This document shows, piece after piece, positions 1-5,460 of a stretch of DNA of 5,465 nucleotides (position 1 is its first letter; the number at the start of each line of letters is the position of its first letter). The notes under the pieces are model-generated. The model made no database searches and was not told the origin of the DNA. It saw only the letters and a program-made list of their open reading frames with translations. The stretch is from Spirochaetota bacterium (GTDB taxonomy: Bacteria > Spirochaetota > GWE2-31-10 > MWDO01): positions 1 through 5,465 of the forward strand of contig JAGOCL010000198.1 of NCBI GenBank assembly GCA_017998755.1. Reading direction: 5' to 3'. Both the position numbers and the translations under genes were made by a program.

Positions 1-1
1 T

Positions 2-1684
2 CTACATTCCAAGCCCAATCTTTGAGAACAGAGTCAGGTCGCTTTTGTTAAGTATTAATATATCTTTGTTGGCGCTGTTGATGTAGATATATTCTTCGTA
101 AAAACTGATAAAAGTATCTTGATCGACTCGTTCGACAGATTGGCATAGAAGGTTGAGTTTATCGTCGAATTTTCCAAGATAGTATTTATCGTCTTGTTTT
201 AAAATAGCGTAGATATTTTCATCATTAAGTTCTATAAAACTTCTCCAAAAAATGTTATCTTCACCTTGAATCTTTGGTTCAAGAGTTTCGCGATCGACTA
301 ATATAAGGTTGTGATCTGTTTCGTGGCTTCCCTGATGAACTATCAACAATACGCCGTCCTTGAATACCGAATACTCATTACCGCAGATATTTGTAAGTTC
401 GGATCTATGTTCAAGTTTCTTAGTCGCGATATTAATAGTATAGAGTTCGTTATTGTAATGACCTCCAGACATATACTCTTTGACTTTGAGATAGAATAAA
501 GTCCCGGCGAATATATTTTTATCCGTTTCGCCTTTCTTAAGAAGATCCTCTCGTATCAATAACTCTTCCTCTTTTTTTGTCAAATCCTCGCTTTTTTGCT
601 CCAATTCTTTTTTTACCTCTTCAGGGGTTTTATTTATTGCAACAATAACCTCGTCTTTTTTTATATCTTTTTTATCCTGAGCGATCTCTTCCTCTTTTTT
701 AACGATCTCTTCTTTTTTTGTTTCAAGTGTAGTTTTATCCTCTTCAAGTTTAGTTTGCTCGGCTGTGATTTTTTCTTTCTCTAGAGCCAAAGCTTCCTCT
801 TTTTTTGCAAGTTCCTGCTCTTTTCTTAGTTTTTCTGCCTCGTCTTGAATGTTTTTAGCCGCTTCTTTTTCTTTTTGAAGTTTATCTTCTTTAGACGCTA
901 AATCTTGAGATTTTTTTTCAAGTTCTGTTTCTTTCTTTTCAATCGTTATTTCAGTTTTTATAGCGTCTTTCTTTTTTTGTTCGACCTCTTTTTCTTTGAT
1001 TTCAACGAGGTCTTTTCTATCTTCGATACCCATATCTTCATTTTTTCTGAGCTCCTCTATAACGTTTTTGTCTGAAATTTCCGAAGTATCCAACGAGCTC
1101 ACGTTTCCTTTTTTAGCGTCTTCCGTCAGCGGTATAAGAATTTTAGTTTTACCCGGCCATTCGGAGTATTTGGTTGAAATTCCGGCGTTTGACGCATCTA
1201 TATAGCTTAAAGTTTCCGCATTATACTTTGTAGCGATGTAATCTACGTTTCCTCGATAAACTGCGTTGTAAAACGTGGCAAATCTTGCAAGAGTCGCGGC
1301 GTCGGATCTGTTATATCCGAGTTTTTTTTCAAGATATGCCGAAAGGATAAGTCTAACGTTGTCAATGTGATCTACTTTTGAATCTTTATCTATGGAGAAT
1401 ATTATGGAGTCGTATTTATCCGTAGATTTATCGACGGCGTGTACGATAGAGTATTTATCTCCAAATTTATAAACAGAATTGGCGATTTTTTGCATATCGG
1501 AAAGTTTTGAGCCGATCGTTCTGATATCCGAAACGGAATCGACTGTCTGATGAGGCCCCGTATAGTTCTCAAAAACTATGTTAAAATCTTTAGTCGTTTT
1601 TATCTCGTCTACGTCTATGACAAGACCGAAAAACAAAGAATTCAATAGGACTGTGAAAAATAATACCGATAATAATTTTCTCAT
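2..1684 (-). CDS. P83/100-family exported coiled-coil protein
   Basis: Recognised as a member of the spirochaete P83/100 antigen family, known in Borrelia and Treponema; its biochemical role is unknown. Residues 1-22 form a signal peptide (MRK, then a hydrophobic stretch) with no lipobox cysteine, so the protein is probably exported to the periplasm or envelope as a non-lipoprotein. Residues 24-190 are the conserved N-terminal domain: VDVDEIK near 23-29, FENYTGP at 38-44, YNAVYRGNVDY at 139-149, EWPGKT at 175-180, then IPL. Residues about 205-385 are a highly charged Lys/Glu coiled coil. Residues about 392-560 are a beta-rich C-terminal domain, seen in other family members, with cysteines at 434 and 514. 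The reading frame is complete, ending in TAG at 2-4. The ATG at 1682-1684 is supported by AAGGGG six bases upstream. The gene has its own promoter downstream of the HD-GYP gene. Family assignment is firm; function is not known. Confidence 0.93.
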   Translation of the reverse strand: MRKLLSVLFFTVLLNSLFFGLVIDVDEIKTTKDFNIVFENYTGPHQTVDSVSDIRTIGSKLSDMQKIANSVYKFGDKYSIVHAVDKSTDKYDSIIFSIDKDSKVDHIDNVRLILSAYLEKKLGYNRSDAATLARFATFYNAVYRGNVDYIATKYNAETLSYIDASNAGISTKYSEWPGKTKILIPLTEDAKKGNVSSLDTSEISDKNVIEELRKNEDMGIEDRKDLVEIKEKEVEQKKKDAIKTEITIEKKETELEKKSQDLASKEDKLQKEKEAAKNIQDEAEKLRKEQELAKKEEALALEKEKITAEQTKLEEDKTTLETKKEEIVKKEEEIAQDKKDIKKDEVIVAINKTPEEVKKELEQKSEDLTKKEEELLIREDLLKKGETDKNIFAGTLFYLKVKEYMSGGHYNNELYTINIATKKLEHRSELTNICGNEYSVFKDGVLLIVHQGSHETDHNLILVDRETLEPKIQGEDNIFWRSFIELNDENIYAILKQDDKYYLGKFDDKLNLLCQSVERVDQDTFISFYEEYIYINSANKDILILNKSDLTLFSKIGLGM

Positions 1685-1690
1685 TGTTTA

Positions 1691-1696
1691 CCCCTT
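1691..1696 (-). promoter_or_regulatory. Ribosome binding site of the P83/100 gene
   Basis: On the minus strand AAGGGG lies six bases before the ATG at 1684. It supports that ATG as the start, and the signal peptide follows directly from it. Confidence 0.75.
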
Positions 1697-1710
1697 AATT
1701 TAATATTCCC

Positions 1711-1722
1711 ACGTTTAATAAT
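1711..1722 (-). repeat. Shared 12-base upstream motif, copy 1
   Basis: The minus-strand sequence ATTATTAAACGT ends 26 bases before the P83/100 start codon. It is identical to a copy at 3698-3709 before the HD-GYP gene. Here it covers most of the -10 element and the likely transcription start. It may be a promoter-proximal regulatory site, or chance in AT-rich DNA. Confidence 0.5.
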
Positions 1723-1746
1723 AGCGCTTTTTTTCGCGTTTGTTAA
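1718..1746 (-). promoter_or_regulatory. Sigma-70-type promoter of the P83/100 gene
   Basis: Minus strand: TTAACA (1741-1746, five of six to TTGACA), a 17-base spacer, then TATTAT (1718-1723, five of six to TATAAT). Transcription would start near 1711-1714 and give a leader of about 25-30 bases carrying the AAGGGG site. The spacer is unusual for this region: it holds an A7 run between CGCG and GCGC. The -10 element overlaps the 12-base sequence shared with the upstream region of the HD-GYP gene. Assigned by match to consensus only. Confidence 0.65.
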
Positions 1747-1757
1747 AATTTATTTTC

Positions 1758-1780
1758 AAATTATATAATAAATATAATTT
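1758..1780. repeat. AT-only 9-base inverted repeat
   Basis: AAATTATAT (1758-1766) and ATATAATTT (1772-1780) are perfect inverted arms around a 5-base loop. The element lies between the HD-GYP stop codon and the P83/100 -35 box, 11 bases upstream of that box. On the minus strand no T run follows the hairpin, so it is a poor intrinsic terminator for the HD-GYP gene. A T run follows only on the plus strand, where there is no gene. It could be a weak terminator, an UP-like element or an operator; none is proven. Confidence 0.5.
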
Positions 1781-1792
1781 TTTGGGATTCTG

Positions 1793-3667
1793 CTATTCTT
1801 CAAGTATGATCTCGTATATCTTAGATTCTATCATAAGGTCTAATATATCTTTATTAATCTTTTTATCCGCCGCTTCCTTTTTTAATATATCTAGCGCTTT
1901 GTCGATTGAAATTCTGTTTTTATACGGTCTATCGCTAGAAGTCAGAGCGTCAAAAATATCTACGATACACATAATTTGCGATTCCAAAGGTATTTGATTA
2001 CCTTTCAGTCCTTGAGGATACCCCGATCCGTCCAGTTTTTCATGGTGAGATCTAGCAATTTCCGGTACTTTTTCAAGACCTTTTGGCCATATTATAAAGT
2101 TTAAGAATTTATATGAATAATCAACGTGCGATTTCATAATCTCGTATTCTTCGTCTGAAAGACTACCTCTTGAATGGAGTAATCTGTGGTATTCTTTGTC
2201 GGATAGGGCGGCGTTTTTCTTTTTATCAAGATATACGAGTTCAGTTTCTTTAGCTTTTTTCAATTTTACCGCTATATCTTCGGCTATATAACCGGGTTCG
2301 TTTGCCGAAAAAACGGCGTTTTTAAGATCGTCAACGTTAGATATTATATCGTCGACAAAATTAGTATTTTCCGCGTTTGTTTTTTGTTTTTTTTCGTTAT
2401 AAAGGTAGTATTTCAACGTTTCCATTCTACCGTCGATGTTTTGTATCTCTTCAACGTAAAGTTTTTTTGCTTTTAAAAGAATTTTTTCAGGGATGCCGAT
2501 TTTACCAAAATCGTGTAGAAGCCCGGAGTAATTTAGCGCTCTAATGTCGTCCGGAGAAAATTTGATATTTTTTAACGGACCGCCGTCTGTCTTGTTAATA
2601 AGCTCCGCAATGGCTACCGATAATTTACCGACTCGTCTTGAATGACCGGCGGTGCTTGGATCTCTGCTTTCTACGGCGCTTACCGAGGCCTCCATGAACG
2701 ATTCAAAAAGAGCTTGGATTTCTTTATAGAGGCGCGCGTTTTCAATTGCGATTGTCGCTTGACTACCGAGAGACCTTATCAGCAACTCCGATTTGTGGTC
2801 GAATTCTACGACGTTTTTCTTTACGATCTCTTCGCTTGTTAATTTTATACTTCTATTTTTCTTTTTGTTTATTAACTGTATCGCGCCGATAATCTCCCCT
2901 TTATGATTAATCATTGGAACCACGATCATCGTTTTTGACCTGTAATTATTTTTTTCGTCAAAACTTGAATTAAATTTATACGGAAGCGTTCGGGAAATTT
3001 TGTAGGCGTCCAGAATATTAAGACTTTTACCCGTGTTGATAACGTAGCCGGCGAGCGATTTATTGTTAATCGGCATTTTTACTTTTTGATAACGCTCGCC
3101 TAATGTGTCGCTCATTGACCGTTCAAATTGCATCAGTTTTTCGCCGGTTTCAGAATTCACCTCTTTTAATACAAGATATATCGAGCCGCCGTCGGAATTT
3201 GTAAAATCGAGCGAGGTTTTTAATATTTCCTGCAAAAGAATTTCCATATCGGCTTGCGATGAGAGATCAATCCCGATTTGATACAGAGATGAGAGTTCCT
3301 TCTCATACTCGATGTCCCTTATAGTGTTCATCAGCGTACCGATAACTCTAGGGTTATCAAAGGGATACTGAAAGAAATCTGAAAAGCCGTCGTCTAAAAG
3401 TTTCATAGATAGGTTAGGAAAATTATATCCGACTATGCCTATAGAATGGACGTTATTCATCAGGAGTCCCTTAGGCGCCGGTAATTTACTTGGCCAGAAT
3501 TTTTTCCACTTCAAGTCGTTTAATTCTGTAAAATTTATAATGAGCGTAGAGTTTTCTTCCAAATTGGAAAAAGTAGTGAAATCTTCAAAAATGTGATTGA
3601 CGCTTAGTATTTTCTTGAGATCGCTTTTTACCTGATCGTCGGCGCCGCTGTAATAAATAACGCTCAT
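1793..3667 (-). CDS. Pseudo-receiver/GAF/HD-GYP protein, probable cyclic-di-GMP phosphodiesterase
   Basis: Cytosolic three-part signalling protein. Residues 1-117 resemble a response-regulator receiver fold, ending in GFSDFFQYPFD, the counterpart of the usual GADDYxxKPFD. The phosphorylated Asp seems replaced by Asn45 (IINFTE) and the conserved Lys by Tyr101, so phosphorylation is unlikely. Residues about 120-312 are a GAF sensor domain. Residues 320-620 are an HD-GYP domain with all expected metal ligands: His342, His385-Asp386 (LLHDFGKIGIPE), His514, His541-His542 (HHEKLDGSGYP, with the GYP signature at 549-551) and Asp570. The predicted reaction is hydrolysis of cyclic-di-GMP. About 100 residues (404-502) are inserted between GIPEKIL and His514; similar inserts occur in a known HD-GYP subfamily of spirochaetes and deltaproteobacteria. 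There is no signal peptide or membrane segment. AAGG six bases before the ATG supports the start. It may share a transcript with the repeat-protein gene 61 bases upstream. Confidence 0.93.
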   Translation of the reverse strand: MSVIYYSGADDQVKSDLKKILSVNHIFEDFTTFSNLEENSTLIINFTELNDLKWKKFWPSKLPAPKGLLMNNVHSIGIVGYNFPNLSMKLLDDGFSDFFQYPFDNPRVIGTLMNTIRDIEYEKELSSLYQIGIDLSSQADMEILLQEILKTSLDFTNSDGGSIYLVLKEVNSETGEKLMQFERSMSDTLGERYQKVKMPINNKSLAGYVINTGKSLNILDAYKISRTLPYKFNSSFDEKNNYRSKTMIVVPMINHKGEIIGAIQLINKKKNRSIKLTSEEIVKKNVVEFDHKSELLIRSLGSQATIAIENARLYKEIQALFESFMEASVSAVESRDPSTAGHSRRVGKLSVAIAELINKTDGGPLKNIKFSPDDIRALNYSGLLHDFGKIGIPEKILLKAKKLYVEEIQNIDGRMETLKYYLYNEKKQKTNAENTNFVDDIISNVDDLKNAVFSANEPGYIAEDIAVKLKKAKETELVYLDKKKNAALSDKEYHRLLHSRGSLSDEEYEIMKSHVDYSYKFLNFIIWPKGLEKVPEIARSHHEKLDGSGYPQGLKGNQIPLESQIMCIVDIFDALTSSDRPYKNRISIDKALDILKKEAADKKINKDILDLMIESKIYEIILEE

Positions 3668-3673
3668 AAGTAA

Positions 3674-3677
3674 CCTT
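3674..3677 (-). promoter_or_regulatory. Short ribosome binding site of the HD-GYP gene
   Basis: On the minus strand AAGG lies six bases before the ATG at 3665-3667. The match is short but well placed, and no better in-frame start lies nearby. Confidence 0.5.
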
Positions 3678-3683
3678 GATTAG

Positions 3684-3712
3684 AATATCGACAACAGACG
3701 TTTAATAATCAA
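3684..3712 (-). promoter_or_regulatory. Possible weak promoter before the HD-GYP gene
   Basis: Minus strand TTGATT (3707-3712) and GATATT (3684-3689), each four of six to consensus, are separated by 17 bases. The predicted transcription start near 3677 would fall on the ribosome binding site, which counts against it. The shared 12-base motif lies in the same stretch, so a promoter placed slightly further upstream is equally possible. Co-transcription from the repeat-protein promoter is the simpler alternative. Confidence 0.2.
3698..3709 (-). repeat. Shared 12-base upstream motif, copy 2
   Basis: The minus-strand sequence ATTATTAAACGT ends 30 bases before the HD-GYP start codon. It is identical to the copy at 1711-1722, which ends 26 bases before the P83/100 start codon. 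Confidence 0.5.
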
Positions 3713-3728
3713 TATGTAACAAAAAAAA

Positions 3729-4451
3729 TTAGTCTTTAATCTTTAAAATCGAGACTTTTTTCTTGCCGTCGCTCAAACATTCGTATTCATTAAAATCCAG
3801 CGCGCGGACGTCGTCGTACGCGATATCTGATAGCTTCTTTAGTTCGCCGTAGTCTGTTTTTACCAAACCGCATTTATTGTCTGTAAATATTTTATAGATA
3901 TTTTTATCAAGCTTTTCGACTTTGTCGTAAATAATATCAGATAACCACTTGATAGTGTTGAAGTAGACGTAGAATATACCGAATTTTCCGCCTTTTCTAG
4001 CTTTATAGTAGTTATCGTCTAAGAAATCAACTTCATCGTATTCGTTTTCAAGTAAAATAGCGGCTTTTTTATCGTCAACGTGTATAAATCCTAGTTTATT
4101 ATCTTTTTCAGTAATATAATAAAACCAACCTTTACGTTCCAGTTTATCGTAAACGGGTCGTATCAGTATCTTTCCGCAATGGGTTATCCCATATTTGCCG
4201 TTTTGATCCATAATTCTATAAAAATTTGTGTCGGCGCGATTGATATTCGCGTAAAGAGGATCAATCGCGATTTTGGCGGAGTCTTCGATGGTAACGGCTA
4301 TTCCGAAAAGTTCTCCTTTTTTTATTCTGTAATAGTTGTCGTCTAGAAATATTATCTCGTCGTAATCCGGTTTAAGAATCCATTTTGAAGATAGTAGTTT
4401 ACCGTAAGTTATACCAAATTTATTATTATTTTTTTTTATTTTTATCGACAT
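3729..4451 (-). CDS. WG-type (FG-variant) beta-repeat protein
   Basis: No catalytic motif is recognised. The protein consists of about six repeats of 33-38 residues, each opening with a K-aromatic-G-I pattern and closing with a (P)xYDxV/I motif followed by a D..xY(Y/K) strand. Repeat anchors are KFGI 11-14, LFGI 48-51, KYGI 86-89, KLGF 119-122, KFGI 156-159 and KCGL 193-196; closing motifs include PDYDEI, RPVYDKL, NEYDEV, IIYDKV and IAYDDV. This is the pattern of WG beta-repeat proteins, but the tryptophan is always replaced (F, F, Y, L, F, C). There is no signal peptide or membrane segment, so it is probably cytosolic and may act as a binding scaffold; that role is inference. It has a consensus-like promoter and precedes the HD-GYP gene by 61 bases, which suggests a shared transcript. 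The start is the ATG at 4449-4451, with GCGGG about eight bases upstream. The stop codon is followed at once by a run of eight T, without a preceding GC hairpin. Confidence 0.85.
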   Translation of the reverse strand: MSIKIKKNNNKFGITYGKLLSSKWILKPDYDEIIFLDDNYYRIKKGELFGIAVTIEDSAKIAIDPLYANINRADTNFYRIMDQNGKYGITHCGKILIRPVYDKLERKGWFYYITEKDNKLGFIHVDDKKAAILLENEYDEVDFLDDNYYKARKGGKFGIFYVYFNTIKWLSDIIYDKVEKLDKNIYKIFTDNKCGLVKTDYGELKKLSDIAYDDVRALDFNEYECLSDGKKKVSILKIKD

Positions 4452-4458
4452 ATTTTTA

Positions 4459-4463
4459 CCCGC
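4459..4463 (-). promoter_or_regulatory. Weak ribosome binding site of the repeat-protein gene
   Basis: Minus strand GCGGG lies seven bases before the ATG, within GCGGGTAAAAAT. It resembles the GGGGTAAACA before the P83/100 start. The match to the usual AGGAGG is partial, so translation may be modest. Confidence 0.4.
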
Positions 4464-4468
4464 TAGTC

Positions 4469-4487
4469 TTTTTCTATTTTAGAAAAA
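4469..4487 (-). repeat. 8-base inverted repeat in the repeat-protein leader
   Basis: TTTTTCTA (4469-4476) and TAGAAAAA (4480-4487) are perfect inverted arms around a 3-base loop. The element falls between the predicted transcription start (near 4493) and the ribosome binding site, so it would form an AU-rich hairpin in the mRNA leader. It could also be a DNA operator just downstream of the promoter. Confidence 0.45.
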
Positions 4488-4499
4488 ATACGCTTTTTA

Positions 4500-4528
4500 T
4501 ATATATTCTATATTTTTAAATATGTCAA
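4500..4528 (-). promoter_or_regulatory. Sigma-70-type promoter of the repeat-protein gene
   Basis: Minus strand: an exact TTGACA (4523-4528), a 17-base spacer, then TATATA (4500-4505, four of six to TATAAT). The predicted start is near 4493, giving a leader of about 42 bases that includes the AU-rich inverted repeat. This promoter could drive the repeat-protein and HD-GYP genes together. Confidence 0.65.
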
Positions 4529-4541
4529 CGTAGAATTAATT

Positions 4542-4556
4542 AAATGTATAGCGGTT
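4542..4556. repeat. Imperfect flanking repeat, left copy
   Basis: AAATGTATAGCGGTT here matches AAATGTAGCGGTT at 5292-5304, apart from two extra bases. The two copies bracket the AT-rich small gene in direct orientation. It may be an attachment or insertion scar, an operator shared by the two intergenic regions, or chance. Confidence 0.3.
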
Positions 4557-4585
4557 GGGGATATTATTACTTTAAGATTCCTTAT

Positions 4586-5089
4586 TTAGACGTATATAGG
4601 TAAATTCTCGATTATGTGAGAAAATAATATTCTTTTTTTTATAGAGATTCTAACCATATGTGTCATTATATCCATTAAACTTTCTTTAATTCTTTTTATA
4701 TTAAATTTCTTAACAATCAACATCAAAAATTTATCTACTCCATATTTGATAATACCTTCATAAAAAAAGGTTATAATATCTCTCAAAATAACCGACATTC
4801 CGTATTCATTGAATTGATAATGCCATTTTTTCAACATTTTATACTTATCTACATTTAATCTCACGTATTTATCGATTCTTTTCGGATTTTCGTTATCGAT
4901 GAACTCATATTCCGATTTATGATCCCCTATAATTTTCTTGAGATTACGAATGTTATTAGATAATAATTCAAGCATGTAATCGATCAGCTCGCAATTACTA
5001 TTCAAATTAAGATTTTTTTTCAAATAATCGATATGATCGTTAAATTTCGGCGAGATTATAAAATGAAATAGATAATTACTCTTAGACAT
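4586..5089 (-). CDS. Hypothetical protein with two ribbon-helix-helix-like halves
   Basis: A 167-residue protein that I do not recognise as a named family. Residues 7-46 and 74-113 can be laid over each other: a beta-like strand (LFHFIIS; KYVRLNV), a helix, a short turn (NLNSN; NEYGMS) and a second helix (ELIDYMLELL; ILRDIITFFYEG). That is the order of a ribbon-helix-helix DNA-binding fold, here in tandem. Residues 115-167 are a basic, hydrophobic helical tail. A DNA-binding regulator is therefore possible but is inferred from pattern only; it may relate to the spirochaete DUF1564 group, which I cannot test. The ATG at 5087-5089 is chosen because AAGGAG stands six bases before it; the longer reading frame would start at a TTG (5132-5134) and would run through that site. 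The gene is more AT-rich than its neighbours (about 25% G+C over 4681-4980), which may point to transfer. Confidence 0.72.
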   Translation of the reverse strand: MSKSNYLFHFIISPKFNDHIDYLKKNLNLNSNCELIDYMLELLSNNIRNLKKIIGDHKSEYEFIDNENPKRIDKYVRLNVDKYKMLKKWHYQFNEYGMSVILRDIITFFYEGIIKYGVDKFLMLIVKKFNIKRIKESLMDIMTHMVRISIKKRILFSHIIENLPIYV

Positions 5090-5095
5090 GATTAG

Positions 5096-5101
5096 CTCCT
5101 T
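5096..5101 (-). promoter_or_regulatory. Ribosome binding site that fixes the start of the small gene
   Basis: Minus strand AAGGAG lies six bases before the ATG at 5087-5089. It is the best such site among the minus-strand genes and argues against the upstream TTG start. Confidence 0.8.
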
Positions 5102-5211
5102 AAAATATTTTCTTTCTATACATATAAATAACAATTAATTTTTGGAATTCTTTACAAGATATGAGAAAAAAATTGAAAATTTAATACTTGGATTTAATAT
5201 ATACAACAAAA

Positions 5212-5240
5212 AATAAATTGTTTTACAACATATGTGTCAA
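5212..5240 (-). promoter_or_regulatory. Candidate promoter of the small gene
   Basis: Minus strand: an exact TTGACA (5235-5240), a 17-base spacer, then TTTATT (5212-5217, four of six to TATAAT). Transcription would begin near 5205 and leave a leader of about 115 bases. The -10 match is weak, and the AT-rich DNA closer to the gene offers other poor candidates. Confidence 0.4.
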
Positions 5241-5291
5241 AGCTGTTTTTTACGATTCGGGATTTACCTAAAAGACCGGCGAGACGTATGA

Positions 5292-5304
5292 AAATGTAGC
5301 GGTT
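5292..5304. repeat. Imperfect flanking repeat, right copy
   Basis: AAATGTAGCGGTT matches the left copy at 4542-4556, with two bases missing; the last eight bases (TAGCGGTT) are identical. Confidence 0.3.
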
Positions 5305-5342
5305 TGTTTTAATTTTAAAGTATAAACTCATGCGACTTTTAC

Positions 5343-5359
5343 ATAAGGGATTACCTTAT
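5343..5359. repeat. 6-base inverted repeat upstream of the divergent gene
   Basis: ATAAGG (5343-5348) and CCTTAT (5354-5359) are perfect inverted arms with a 5-base spacer, about 55 bases upstream of the plus-strand -35 box. It could be an operator half-site pair; the arms are short enough to arise by chance. Confidence 0.35.
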
Positions 5360-5412
5360 AAGCATTATCAGGAAAGTATTATATAAAATAAATATTTATC
5401 CCTAACGAGTTT

Positions 5413-5440
5413 TTGGCGCTTACCGGTATATTTCTATTAT
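5413..5440 (+). promoter_or_regulatory. Promoter of a plus-strand gene beginning past the right edge
   Basis: TTGGCG (5413-5418, four of six to TTGACA), a 16-base spacer and TATTAT (5435-5440, five of six to TATAAT) lie shortly before a strong ribosome binding site. The predicted start near 5447 leaves a leader of about 20 bases. The co-location of promoter and ribosome binding site makes a real gene start likely. Confidence 0.6.
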
Positions 5441-5454
5441 ATTAGTAATTAATT

Positions 5455-5460
5455 GGAGGA
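5455..5460 (+). promoter_or_regulatory. Ribosome binding site of the unseen right-hand gene
   Basis: GGAGGA is followed by ATTTT at the window end, so a start codon is expected at or just after 5466. Nothing of the gene itself is visible. Confidence 0.7.

Noticed and set aside
311..1205. Three plus-strand open frames (311-499, 596-784, 996-1205) opposite the P83/100 gene
   Set aside because: They are antisense to a well-recognised coding region, have odd low-complexity products (Phe/Leu- or Ser-rich, mirrored from Lys/Glu codons) and show no ribosome binding site.
1740..1997. Plus-strand open frame of 85 codons over the end of the HD-GYP gene
   Set aside because: It lies mostly opposite conserved HD-GYP sequence, shows no clear ribosome binding site and gives no recognisable product.
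2306..2458. The roughly 100-residue insert inside the HD-GYP domain as a novel feature
   Set aside because: Comparable inserts, followed by a similar RGSLT/SDEE segment, are known in a subfamily of GAF/HD-GYP proteins, so it is probably family-typical.
2642..2842. Plus-strand open frame of 66 codons within the HD-GYP gene
   Set aside because: It is antisense to the GAF/HD-GYP linker and the first conserved histidine region, so it is a shadow frame.
3721..3728. Run of eight T on the minus strand directly after the repeat-protein stop codon, as a terminator
   Set aside because: No stable hairpin precedes it, so it does not meet the pattern of an intrinsic terminator.
4655..5239. CATATGTGTCA occurring at 4655-4665 and 5229-5239
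   Set aside because: An 11-base match between two sites is expected by chance in a window this long and AT-rich, and one copy is inside the coding region.
5234..5299. Short plus-strand frame from GTG to TAG with an Arg/Lys-rich end
   Set aside because: About 21 codons, no ribosome binding site and no recognisable homology; too little to call a gene or a remnant.
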